Source of the DNA: Nitrosomonas sp. JL21
GTDB lineage: Bacteria > Pseudomonadota > Gammaproteobacteria > Burkholderiales > Nitrosomonadaceae
Direction: 5' to 3'
NCBI RefSeq assembly: GCF_009833095.1
Contig: NZ_QRCB01000011.1
Coordinates: 26,780-90,779 of the forward strand
DNA length: 64,000 bases
Shown piece after piece: positions 18,755-26,664 of the stretch. The notes under the pieces are model-generated. The model was not told the origin of the DNA. It did no database searches and saw nothing but the letters and a program-made list of their open reading frames with translations. The position numbers were made by a program, and so were the translations under genes. Each line of letters opens with the position of its first letter. Positions within the stretch are counted from its first letter, which is position 1.

Positions 18755-21700
18755 CCTCGCATTTCTTTATCGACCGGCCGATTTTTGCGTCAGTGCTTTC
18801 GATGATCATTGTGGTGCTTGGCCTTGTGGCGCTGCAGAAATTACCGATTGCGCAATTCCCGCAAATCACGCCGCCGATGGTGCAGATCGACGCCGATTAT
18901 CCCGGTGCGAGTGCAGAGGTTGTGGCGGAAGCCGTGGCGCGCCCGATCGAAGTGCAATTGCCCGGCATCGACAACCTGCTGTACTACGAATCCACCAGCA
19001 CCAACGACGGCCATATGACGATGAAGCTGACGTTCGAGATCGGAACCGATGTGGACATCGCGCAAGTGCAGACGCAGAACCGGCAACGGCTGGCCGAACC
19101 GCAACTGCCGGACGAGGTTGTTCGCCAGGGTATTACCGTCAAAAAGACATCGCCGGATTTATTGGCGGTGGTGGCGTTGAGCTCGACCGATCCCAAGCAT
19201 GATACGGTTTTCCTGTCAAATTACGCACTATTGCGTATCTTGGATAATGTCAAGCGATTACCCGGCGTCGGCGATGCAATCATTTTCGGCGGGCAGAATT
19301 ATTCGATGCGGTTAATTCTCGATCCGGTGCGCATGGCGCAATTGAATGTCACACCGAGCGAGATTGCCGCGGTCGTGCGCGAGCAGAACCGTGATTTCCC
19401 AGCCGGCCGGATCGGCCGCGAACCGACGCCGAAGGGTACCGAATTGACCATTCCGGTCATTACTCATGGCCGCATGAGCGAAGTGAAGGAATTCGAGGAC
19501 ATGATCATCCGTGCGTATCCGGATGGCGCGATGGTGCGCATGCGCGATGTCGCTCGCGTCGAATTGGGGGCGCAATCGTATGACTTGCAAGGGCGATGGA
19601 ACGGCAAACCGAACACTTTCTTGTTGACATTTCTGGCTCCCGGCGCCAATGCGCTCGAGACTGTCCGGCAAGTCCGCCAGGAAATGGATACGCTCTCAAG
19701 AACGTTTCCCGCCGGGGTTTCTTTTGATATTCCGTACGATACGACGACCTTCATCGATGTGTCGATCCGTGAAGTGGTCAAGACGCTCGGTGAGGCGATG
19801 CTGCTGGTCATTCTGGTGGTTTTCCTGTTTCTGCAAAGTTGGCGCGCAACGCTGATTCCTGCCATTGCTGTGCCGATTTCGCTGATCGGAACGCTTGCCG
19901 GTATGGATGCATTGGGATTTTCGATCAACACGCTGACGCTGTTCGGCATGGTGCTGGCGATCGGTATTGTCGTGGACGATGCCATCGTGGTGGTCGAGAA
20001 TGTCGAGCGCCACATGACGCAAGACGGCTTGGCGCCGGTCGATGCGGCCAAGAAAGCGATGAGCGAAGTGACCGGACCGGTGATTGCGATCGTATTGGTA
20101 CTGGCCGCGGTGTTTGTGCCGGTTGCTTTTCTGGGCGGCATTACCGGGGAATTGTATAAGCAGTTTGCGATTACCATTGCTTTGTCGGTGGCGATTTCCG
20201 GCTTTGTCGCATTGACGCTGAGTCCAGCCTTGTGCGCTCTGATTCTGAAGCCGGGACATGGCGCACCCCGTGGGTTCTGGAAATTATTCAACCGCTGGTT
20301 CGATTGGACGCAAGCCCGCTATGTCGGCACGGTCGGCATCGTGATCAAGCGATCGATATTTGCGCTGGCTATTTTTGCCTGCCTGCTCGTAGCCATTGCC
20401 GGTCTGTTCAGGATGATTCCCGGCAGTTTTCTGCCGGAAGAGGATCAAGGCTATTTCATTACCGTGGTGCAGTTGCCCGATGGCGCTTCGATGCCACGGA
20501 CCATCGAGGTCCTGAAAAAAATCGAAAGTTATTTTCAGTCCATTCCAGCAGTGCATTCAACGGATGCCATGGCGGGTCAAAATTTTGTGTTTAGCACGCG
20601 TGGAACCAACCAGGCCACCATGTTCATTCCATTGCATCACTGGGATGAGCGCCCGGATCCTGCCCAGCAAGTGCCTGGTTTGATCGGCGCTGCTTTTCAG
20701 GAATTCGCGAAAATACCGGAAGCGTTGATTCTGGCTTTCAATGCGCCATCGATCAGCGGGTTGGGATCGACCGGCGGGTTCTCGGCGCAATTGCAGGATC
20801 CGAGTGGCGGTGACTTTGCGGCATTCGCCGCGGTAGCGCAGGAATTCATTTCTAAAGCGACGGAGCATCCGGCGATTGCGGTGGCTGCGACCAATTTCCG
20901 GCTCAGTGCGCCCAGGCTCTATGCGAAGGTCGACCGGGAGCGAGCCAAAGCCCTGGGCGTACCGATTTCCGAGGTGTTCGACACAATGCAGGCGTATTTT
21001 GGCAATATGTATATCAATGATTTCGTTAAATTTGGTCGTATCTATCGAGTCCAGACCGAAGCACTACCGGAATACCGATCGAATCCGGACGACATCAGCA
21101 AAATTTATGTCCGTGCAAGATCTGGTGAGACTCAGACCATGATTCCGTTGAATTCTGTGGTTACCACCGAATTCAACAGCGGCCCTGATCCAGTGACGCA
21201 TTTCAATGGCTACAATTCGGCGTTGGTATTGGGAAGTGCCGCACCCGGATATAGCTCCGGCCAAGCGCTCGAAGCGCTGCAGCAAGTGGCTGACGAAGTC
21301 TTGACGCCGCGCGGATATTCCATCGATTGGAGCGGAATTTCGTTGCAGGAGCGCAAGGCCAGCGGACAATCGATCTTTGTTTTCGCCTTTGCGCTGTTGA
21401 TGGTTTTTTTGGTGCTGGCGGCGTTGTATGAGAGCTGGTCTATTCCGTTTGCGGTGATTCTTGCAATCCCCTTCGGTATTCTGGGCGCATTCGTGGCGAT
21501 TTGGCTCCGCGAAATGACCAATGATATTTATTTTCAGATCGGATTGGTGACATTGATCGGGTTGGCAGCCAAGAATGCGATTCTGATTGTCGAGTTTGCC
21601 AACCAACGGGTCAGCGCCGGTATGCCGCTGGTTGATGCGGCGTTGGATGCTGCGCGGTTGCGCTTTCGGCCCATCATCATGACATCGATGGCCTTCATTC

Positions 21701-21867
21701 TGGGGGTTTTACCACTCGTGATGGCGACCGGCGCAGGCGCGGCCAGCCGTAATTCAATCGGAACCGGTGTGTTCGGAGGAATGCTGGCGGCGACTTTTCT
21801 GGCTATTTTCTTCGTGCCGCTATTTTTTGTGTTGATCGGAAAAATCGCCCGGCGCGCGAAGCGTTAG
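18751..21867 (+). CDS. AcrB-type RND multidrug efflux pump (HAE1 family)
   Basis: Proton-driven inner-membrane pump of 1038 aa, the full length of HAE1 pumps. Marks: N-terminal FFIDRPIFASVLSMIIVVLG, SYPGAS-equivalent DADYPGASAEVVAEAVARPI, helix 4 acidic pair GIVVDDAIVVVENVERH (about 405) and helix 10 lysine in GLAAKNAILIVEFANQR (about 940), the proton relay residues. Two large periplasmic loops fill 40-335 and 560-865. Substrate unknown; drugs, detergents or quinone-like compounds are likely. Fourth gene of the operon; no local repressor gene lies beside it. Confidence 0.95.
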   Translation: MTSHFFIDRPIFASVLSMIIVVLGLVALQKLPIAQFPQITPPMVQIDADYPGASAEVVAEAVARPIEVQLPGIDNLLYYESTSTNDGHMTMKLTFEIGTDVDIAQVQTQNRQRLAEPQLPDEVVRQGITVKKTSPDLLAVVALSSTDPKHDTVFLSNYALLRILDNVKRLPGVGDAIIFGGQNYSMRLILDPVRMAQLNVTPSEIAAVVREQNRDFPAGRIGREPTPKGTELTIPVITHGRMSEVKEFEDMIIRAYPDGAMVRMRDVARVELGAQSYDLQGRWNGKPNTFLLTFLAPGANALETVRQVRQEMDTLSRTFPAGVSFDIPYDTTTFIDVSIREVVKTLGEAMLLVILVVFLFLQSWRATLIPAIAVPISLIGTLAGMDALGFSINTLTLFGMVLAIGIVVDDAIVVVENVERHMTQDGLAPVDAAKKAMSEVTGPVIAIVLVLAAVFVPVAFLGGITGELYKQFAITIALSVAISGFVALTLSPALCALILKPGHGAPRGFWKLFNRWFDWTQARYVGTVGIVIKRSIFALAIFACLLVAIAGLFRMIPGSFLPEEDQGYFITVVQLPDGASMPRTIEVLKKIESYFQSIPAVHSTDAMAGQNFVFSTRGTNQATMFIPLHHWDERPDPAQQVPGLIGAAFQEFAKIPEALILAFNAPSISGLGSTGGFSAQLQDPSGGDFAAFAAVAQEFISKATEHPAIAVAATNFRLSAPRLYAKVDRERAKALGVPISEVFDTMQAYFGNMYINDFVKFGRIYRVQTEALPEYRSNPDDISKIYVRARSGETQTMIPLNSVVTTEFNSGPDPVTHFNGYNSALVLGSAAPGYSSGQALEALQQVADEVLTPRGYSIDWSGISLQERKASGQSIFVFAFALLMVFLVLAALYESWSIPFAVILAIPFGILGAFVAIWLREMTNDIYFQIGLVTLIGLAAKNAILIVEFANQRVSAGMPLVDAALDAARLRFRPIIMTSMAFILGVLPLVMATGAGAASRNSIGTGVFGGMLAATFLAIFFVPLFFVLIGKIARRAKR

Positions 21868-21970
21868 CACTGCATGTTTCGTGCTGGATGAGGGGAGATG
21901 CCTAAAGATTTTCGGAGTGTTCGCGATGACCAGAAGGGGCAAGAAGTGCAAAGAACACCTAGTCTCCCTC

Positions 21971-22579
21971 TCAGTTTGCCGCGCGGACGATACGGGCGAG
22001 GTCGAGTAAATTACTGGCGCCGGTTTTGAGCATGATCTTGGATTTGTGGATTTCGACGGTGCGGTAACTGATGCCCAGGTAGGAGGCAATTTCCTTATTG
22101 GAACGCCCTTCGACAGCCAGAATCATGACCTCTCGCTCACGCTCGGTCAGTTTGGCCAGGCAGGCAATGGCATCCTGGTTGTAGACCAGATCCTCAACCC
22201 GTTTTTCCGCTTCGATGAAAGCAGCTCGCACGCAGATCAAAAGCTTCTCCCGGATCACCGGCTTGGTGAGGAAATCAACCGCGCCAGCCTTCATCGCCCT
22301 CACGCTCATTGGAATATCGCCATGCCCGGTCAGAAAAATCACCGGCAATACGATATTGCGCTGCGATAATTCTTCTTGCAGTTGCAATCCATCCATATCG
22401 GGCATTTTGACATCGATCAGGATGCAACCGAAAAAATCCGGCCGGTAAGCGTCCAGGAAAGCTCTGGCGTTTTCAAAGGCGCGAACGCGAATCTGCGCCT
22501 GTTCGATCATCAGTGTGAGCGAATCGCGCACGGCAGCGTCGTCATCGACGATATAAACGATGGGTTCGCGACTTTTCAT
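21971..22579 (-). CDS. FixJ-family response regulator (receiver + LuxR HTH)
   Basis: Transcription factor of 202 aa. Receiver domain with acidic pocket VDDD (11-14), phosphoacceptor Asp56 in CILIDVKMPDMDG, conserved Thr in FLTGHGDIPMSVRAMKAGA and Lys in FLTKPV, all of the FixJ type. C-terminal LuxR helix-turn-helix LTEREREVMILAVEGRSNKE and IASYLGISYRTVEIHKSKI (about 143-182). Its ATG overlaps the stop of the upstream kinase by four bases, so they are coupled partners. The kinase has no haem pocket recognisable by eye, so an oxygen signal is not implied. Confidence 0.93.
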   Translation of the reverse strand: MKSREPIVYIVDDDAAVRDSLTLMIEQAQIRVRAFENARAFLDAYRPDFFGCILIDVKMPDMDGLQLQEELSQRNIVLPVIFLTGHGDIPMSVRAMKAGAVDFLTKPVIREKLLICVRAAFIEAEKRVEDLVYNQDAIACLAKLTEREREVMILAVEGRSNKEIASYLGISYRTVEIHKSKIMLKTGASNLLDLARIVRAAN

Positions 22580-24072
22580 GGTGCAAACGGTAACGAAAAA
22601 TGAAATTTTGCGCCCTGGCCTGCGTCCGGATCAATCCAAAGCTGGCCGCCATTGGCTTCGATTAGAGCGCGGCTGATATCGAGACCCATGCCGATGCCGG
22701 TGGTTTTGGTCGTGAAAAAAGGCTCGAAGATGCGCTTGGCGATTGCGCGATCCACGCCCGGCCCGTTATCTTGCACGACGACCACCGCCATTTTTTTTCC
22801 TGCCATGATATGCCGGGTGGTGGTGATCGTTAACGTGGGAGCGTCCGATCCTGACATTGCCTCGACGGCATTGCGAAATAGGTTGACCAGGACTTTCTGC
22901 ACCTGAATGCGATTGCACTGTACAGGCGGCAAGTGCTGTTTCAGATGCAACACCAGGTCGAACCACCGGTCATCGTCGGTATACATATTATTCAACGCAT
23001 CATGAATCAGGTCATTGAGATTGATCTGCTCGGTGATCAGTTCACCCTTCTGCAGGAAGGCGAGCAATTCATGCAGGCTTCGGCCTGCGCGCTGCGCTTG
23101 TTCCACACAACCTTGCAGCGCATTTTTCAAATTGTCCGAATTGAGAACATCATTGTTCAGGGCTTGCAATACCACTTCGCCGTACGCCGAAATCGCAGTC
23201 AGCGGTTGATTGAGTTCATGCGCGATCGCGGAAGCCGTTCGTTCCGCAACCTGCTGCTTGATCATGATTTCCGCTTCCTTGCGCTGCTTGTATTGCTTTT
23301 TCTGAAAATCTTTCTGCTCGGTAATGTCGCGTGTGACGCCGATCAGCCGATTCGCCTGTCCAGCTTCGAAATACACTTGGCCGCGCGCAAATATCCAGCG
23401 CTCAAGACCGTTGTTCGGATCGACGATGCGGTATTCCGCTTTGAATTCGCCATTGGTGGTTGGATCCATGGCTTTGTCGATCGCAGTTTGTCTGGCGGCA
23501 CGATCTTCCGGATGGATGGCCGCTACGAATTCTTCGTAATTAACGGTTTTTTCCGAATGCTTGCCCCACAGAATGCGCATTTGCTCGTCCCAGTACACGA
23601 TATTCCGTTTGAAGTCATAGTCGAAAATACCGAGTCCTGCTGCCTGCTTGGCCAATCGCAAACGTTCTTCGCTGGCCCGCAGCGCTTCCTGGGCATCCAG
23701 GCGCCGGTTGGCGATGTTGAACGTGATCAGCACATGTAACTGGTGGGGCATGTTGATAGGGCTGAGACTGATATCCAACAGCATTTCTCTGCCATTGCGG
23801 TTCATGGCCACCAATTCATTGCCCGCTCCCATCGAACATTTGATCGGCCGGGTAAAGAAGAACTCTTGCTGATAGCGGTACTGTTTCCGATAGCGGGGCA
23901 CGATCAGCATTTCAAGCGTCAGATCGCTCAACTCGTCGGCAGTATAACCGAACAGTTGCTCCGCGGCTGAATTGACTATTTCGATCCGGCCGGCATCGTC
24001 GGTCAACATCATCGCGTCTGCGCTGGCGTCGAATATCGCCTGGAAACTCAAGTTTTTGAGTGTGTCGATCAA
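22576..24072 (-). CDS. PAS-PAS sensor histidine kinase (FixL-like)
   Basis: Soluble histidine kinase of 498 aa without membrane segments. PAS 1 (about 8-123) carries AAEQLFGYTADELSDL; PAS 2 (137-252, PAS_3-like) carries WDEQMRILWGKHSEK and VTRDITEQKDFQ. A short coiled linker leads to the HisKA H-box ERTASAIAHELNQPLTAIS (His285), then the ATPase with VLVNLFRNAVEAM, QDNGPGVD, FFTTKTTGIGMGL and GGQLWIDPD. The set is typical of FixL/TodS-like kinases paired with FixJ regulators. Transcribed away from the sbtA cluster, with inverted repeats in the shared upstream region. Confidence 0.93.
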   Translation of the reverse strand: MIDTLKNLSFQAIFDASADAMMLTDDAGRIEIVNSAAEQLFGYTADELSDLTLEMLIVPRYRKQYRYQQEFFFTRPIKCSMGAGNELVAMNRNGREMLLDISLSPINMPHQLHVLITFNIANRRLDAQEALRASEERLRLAKQAAGLGIFDYDFKRNIVYWDEQMRILWGKHSEKTVNYEEFVAAIHPEDRAARQTAIDKAMDPTTNGEFKAEYRIVDPNNGLERWIFARGQVYFEAGQANRLIGVTRDITEQKDFQKKQYKQRKEAEIMIKQQVAERTASAIAHELNQPLTAISAYGEVVLQALNNDVLNSDNLKNALQGCVEQAQRAGRSLHELLAFLQKGELITEQINLNDLIHDALNNMYTDDDRWFDLVLHLKQHLPPVQCNRIQVQKVLVNLFRNAVEAMSGSDAPTLTITTTRHIMAGKKMAVVVVQDNGPGVDRAIAKRIFEPFFTTKTTGIGMGLDISRALIEANGGQLWIDPDAGQGAKFHFSLPFAP

Positions 24073-24114
24073 AATATCTCCCTTTCTCTGAGCTTGGATT
24101 GAGATGCCGGTAAA

Positions 24115-24134
24115 GCTTACGACAAAACGTAAGC
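24115..24134. promoter_or_regulatory. inverted repeat GCTTACG-N6-CGTAAGC
   Basis: A perfect 7-base inverted repeat with a six-base spacer, 43 bases upstream of the FixL-like kinase start. The half-site CTTACG occurs a third time at 24171-24176, joined to the palindrome GTGCTAGCAC at 24176-24185. The position suits an operator for a dimeric LuxR-type regulator such as the FixJ-like protein; this is inference. Confidence 0.35.
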
Positions 24135-24175
24135 AATTTCCATAAACTCATTGATCCATAAGTGTTTGCCCTTAC

Positions 24176-24185
24176 GTGCTAGCAC
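24176..24185. promoter_or_regulatory. 10-base palindrome GTGCTAGCAC
   Basis: Perfect palindrome preceded by CTTACG in the divergent control region, about 195 bases before the start of the small periplasmic protein gene. A possible regulator binding site; no experimental match is known to me. Confidence 0.25.
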
Positions 24186-24380
24186 TAATATTAGCGCCTG
24201 TCATTCTCTTGTAGCATTCACAAAGGTCAGAAATCAACCATTCTTGCTCATAAATTCTTCACGAATGTCAAGCATATATGAGCAGGAAAAAAGAAAAGTT
24301 ACTCATCGTCATGAATGACTATCTTTTCTGGGATTTGTTCTCGCGGCGTCAAGTTAACGTTTAACCGACTGGAGACTGCA

Positions 24381-24761
24381 ATGAAAAACAGACTAATCGC
24401 TGATGCATTGATTGTGATTGTTCTTTCTATGCTACCGAATAGCCTAATGGCAGCCGATGCTTCTGCCAATCGACCGGCAGAGCAGAAATCGTCTCTTGAA
24501 CGTACGTGCGAGCAACCCGCACAACTGATTCCTATGCTGATGGGGCACACCAACCTGGCGCAATTTGCTTCATTGGGTCTGCAATTTCCCGAAGAAACGC
24601 TCGATCCGGTCAAAAAGGATCGAGTCATTCAAATTCGTGAAACACAGCAACCTTTAAAGCTCAACGTTCCTTGTTTGCTTAACCACAGTGAGGTGAAGTA
24701 CGACGGCATGCACAGGATAACGCCATGTCGTCCGGCAGGACAGCGTTTCATGAGCATATGA
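24381..24761 (+). CDS. small secreted hypothetical protein upstream of sbtA
   Basis: Unrecognised protein of 126 aa. The start was chosen at the ATG giving a signal peptide (MKNRLIADALIVIVLSM, cleavage near LMAADAS). The mature part has three Cys (in RTCEQP, NVPCLL and TPCRPA), no repeats and no membrane segment. It precedes the SbtA-like symporter by 49 bases on the same strand and is probably co-transcribed with it. It may be a periplasmic accessory of the transporter or of the porin; that is a guess from position only. Confidence 0.5.
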   Translation: MKNRLIADALIVIVLSMLPNSLMAADASANRPAEQKSSLERTCEQPAQLIPMLMGHTNLAQFASLGLQFPEETLDPVKKDRVIQIRETQQPLKLNVPCLLNHSEVKYDGMHRITPCRPAGQRFMSI

Positions 24762-24810
24762 CCATCGGGTTTTTCTTGTTAATTTAATTTTGCGTATAAG
24801 GAGTATCACT

Positions 24811-25833
24811 ATGTCAATCTCCAGTCTTCTCGTACCGGCGATATTGTTCTTTGCGTTGGGTATGTTTGCTTGTCTCATCAAATCGGATCTCAAATTTCCG
24901 CCAGACATGCACAAAATGATCGTGATCTATTTGCTGATCGGTATTGGGCTGCATGGCGGCAAGGAACTTGCCGGATCCAATATGGCGGATGCTCTACCCG
25001 CGGTATGGGCTGCGCTTGCATTTGGATGCGGACTTCCTATCATCGCGTATATCATCTTGCGATGGTTGGGGAAAATCGATCCACTCAATGCCGCAGCCAT
25101 TTCCGCGCATTATGGCTCGGTGAGCGCAGGTACTTACATGACGGCAGTTGCTTTCCTGGCTGGTCTGGGCGTCACGTACGAAGCTTATCCCGTCATTATG
25201 CTGGCGATCATGGAATCTCCGGCGATCATGATCGGCTTGGTTCTGGCGGGGTATTCCCGTCGTATTCTGGGCGGTGCGGCCAAGAATGACAAAGGAATGA
25301 TGAAGCATCTGGTCATCGATGCCTTTACCAACGGTAGTATTCTGTTGTTGTTCGGTGCAATGGCGATTGGCTGGATGGTTTCGGAACCCAGCTACAAAAA
25401 GATCGAGCCTTTCTTTGAACTGATTTTCATGGGTGCGCTGTGTATTTTCCTGTGTGATATGGGGATGGAAGCTGGCAAAAGATTATCTGAATTCAAGTCG
25501 GTGGGTGTTTTCCTGGTCAGCTTTGGCATTGCCATGCCCTTGATTGGTGCGGCAGTCGGTTTGTTCGTGGGTCATTTCCTGCTGGGTTATTCCGTAGGAG
25601 GCATCACGCTGGTGACTGTGTTGGCCGCGAGCTGCTCCTATATTGCGGTTCCCCCCGCAATGCGGCTGGCGGTTCCGGAAGCCAATCCGTCGTTTTATCT
25701 GACCTTGTCGCTCGGCGTTACTTTCCCGTTCAATGTGGTGGTCGGTATTCCCAGCTATTATGCGGCAGCGCAGTATTTGCATGAAACTTATTATCCATGG
25801 GGTACGGTAGCGCAGGTCGCCCTAAATCAATGA
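24811..25833 (+). CDS. sbtA: SbtA-like sodium-dependent bicarbonate transporter
   Basis: Inner-membrane symporter, 340 aa, of the SbtA family (Na+-dependent high-affinity bicarbonate uptake known from cyanobacteria). About ten helices in two inverted halves; marks are KSDLKFPPDMHKMIVIYLLI, HGGKELAGS, AAAISAHYGSVSAGTYMTA and the later AASCSYIAVPPAMRLAVPEA with NPSFYLTLSLGVTFPFN. The start was set at the ATG with AAGGAG eight bases upstream. It is followed 52 bases later by a PII-like gene, the usual SbtA-SbtB arrangement. Bicarbonate as substrate rests on family knowledge. Confidence 0.9.
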   Translation: MSISSLLVPAILFFALGMFACLIKSDLKFPPDMHKMIVIYLLIGIGLHGGKELAGSNMADALPAVWAALAFGCGLPIIAYIILRWLGKIDPLNAAAISAHYGSVSAGTYMTAVAFLAGLGVTYEAYPVIMLAIMESPAIMIGLVLAGYSRRILGGAAKNDKGMMKHLVIDAFTNGSILLLFGAMAIGWMVSEPSYKKIEPFFELIFMGALCIFLCDMGMEAGKRLSEFKSVGVFLVSFGIAMPLIGAAVGLFVGHFLLGYSVGGITLVTVLAASCSYIAVPPAMRLAVPEANPSFYLTLSLGVTFPFNVVVGIPSYYAAAQYLHETYYPWGTVAQVALNQ

Positions 25834-25885
25834 TGAATGACTGTTTTGATATTGAACTGAATCAATTTAACTTTTGGAGAGAATC

Positions 25886-26215
25886 ATGGCGCTAGAACCA
25901 GGAATGTTACTCAGAATGAAGCGAATAGACGTTGTCGTCACCGGGGAATCGCTCGAACATGTCATCAAAATGTTCAAAGATGCCCAGGTGCGTGGTTACA
26001 CTGTTATTAAAGAAGCCGGTGGGCTGGGTTCAACCGGGGAACGCAATCCTGAAGATTATATTCTGCGGGAACCGAATGCGGTCATCGTGGTGGCCTGCGA
26101 AGAAACCCAGGCGGAAAAAATTGTCAAAATCCTGCAACCCGAGTTGAAACGATTCGGCGGCATGTGCCTCGTCTCCGATTGTGAATGGGTGACAGGTCCG
26201 GCCGTGTCTTATTGA
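25886..26215 (+). CDS. sbtB: SbtB-like PII-family regulatory protein
   Basis: Trimeric PII-like protein, 109 aa from the ATG at 25886 (MALEPGMLLRMKRIDVVVTG). The core strands are recognisable: KRIDVVVTGESLEHVIKMF, GYTVIKEAGGLGS before the T-loop, NAVIVVACEETQAEKIV and GGMCLVSDCEWV. SbtB-type proteins bind adenyl nucleotides such as cAMP/AMP and gate SbtA. Cys94 and Cys99 lie in the last strand; the C-terminal CGPxGC redox loop of cyanobacterial SbtB is absent, as the protein ends ten residues later. GAGAG precedes the ATG. It belongs to the sbtA transcript. Confidence 0.85.
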   Translation: MALEPGMLLRMKRIDVVVTGESLEHVIKMFKDAQVRGYTVIKEAGGLGSTGERNPEDYILREPNAVIVVACEETQAEKIVKILQPELKRFGGMCLVSDCEWVTGPAVSY

Positions 26216-26664
26216 CGATCCTTTGAGCTTCTGACAGCGCTGCGCATGCGGCGCAGTGGTTTTCGAAGTTTTCCTTACCTCCTCTCGACGATGTCATTCG
26301 TCGATCTCTGGCAACTCTCGGCTGATTCAGGCCGGGAGTTGGTTTTGCCAGCTCATTGCCTATTGATCCCATAACTGGGTGCTGCCTGACAGAAATTAAG
26401 AAATGAAGGTTGCGGCACAGTGCATTTTTGCTTCCCTCTGCACTCTCTCACCGGTCACCTTGAAGAGAGAAATTCCTTTCTGTGATTCTCGAGAAGTTGC
26501 CAGGAACCGGGTAGTGCCCGGCAGTACCCTGAAGTCACTAGGGGTTTGCGCTTAGGTATTCGCACGGATTTTTCTGACCTTCATTCACAAATAGAATTTG
26601 AGCAACTGTCGATCCACTGTGTTGATTTTTTAAATGTGAAGAATAGTACTGAAAGGAGAATAAA
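26216..26664. other. intergenic region with terminator and structured leader
   Basis: About 450 bases. Holds a probable terminator for the sbtA-sbtB transcript at 26312-26347, a small GC-rich hairpin CTGCGC-N5-GCGCAG near 26240, and a GC-richer, potentially folded stretch (about 26440-26550) ahead of the porin gene. Confidence 0.45.
26312..26347 (+). terminator. Rho-independent terminator after sbtB
   Basis: An 11-base-pair stem, CAACTCTCGGC pairing with GCCGGGAGTTG across an eight-base loop (one G-U pair), followed by GTTTTG. It lies about 100 bases after the sbtB stop. Confidence 0.55.

Larger units (their letters stand above)
24073..24380. other. divergent control region between FixL-like kinase and sbtA cluster
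   Basis: About 308 bases, AT-rich, with several symmetric elements described separately (24115-24134 and 24176-24185). No open reading frame of note. Confidence 0.5.

Noticed and set aside
19464..20291. 275-codon minus-strand frame within the RND pump gene
   Set aside because: Shadow of the pump gene; composition is Ser/Thr/Arg-rich without domain signals.
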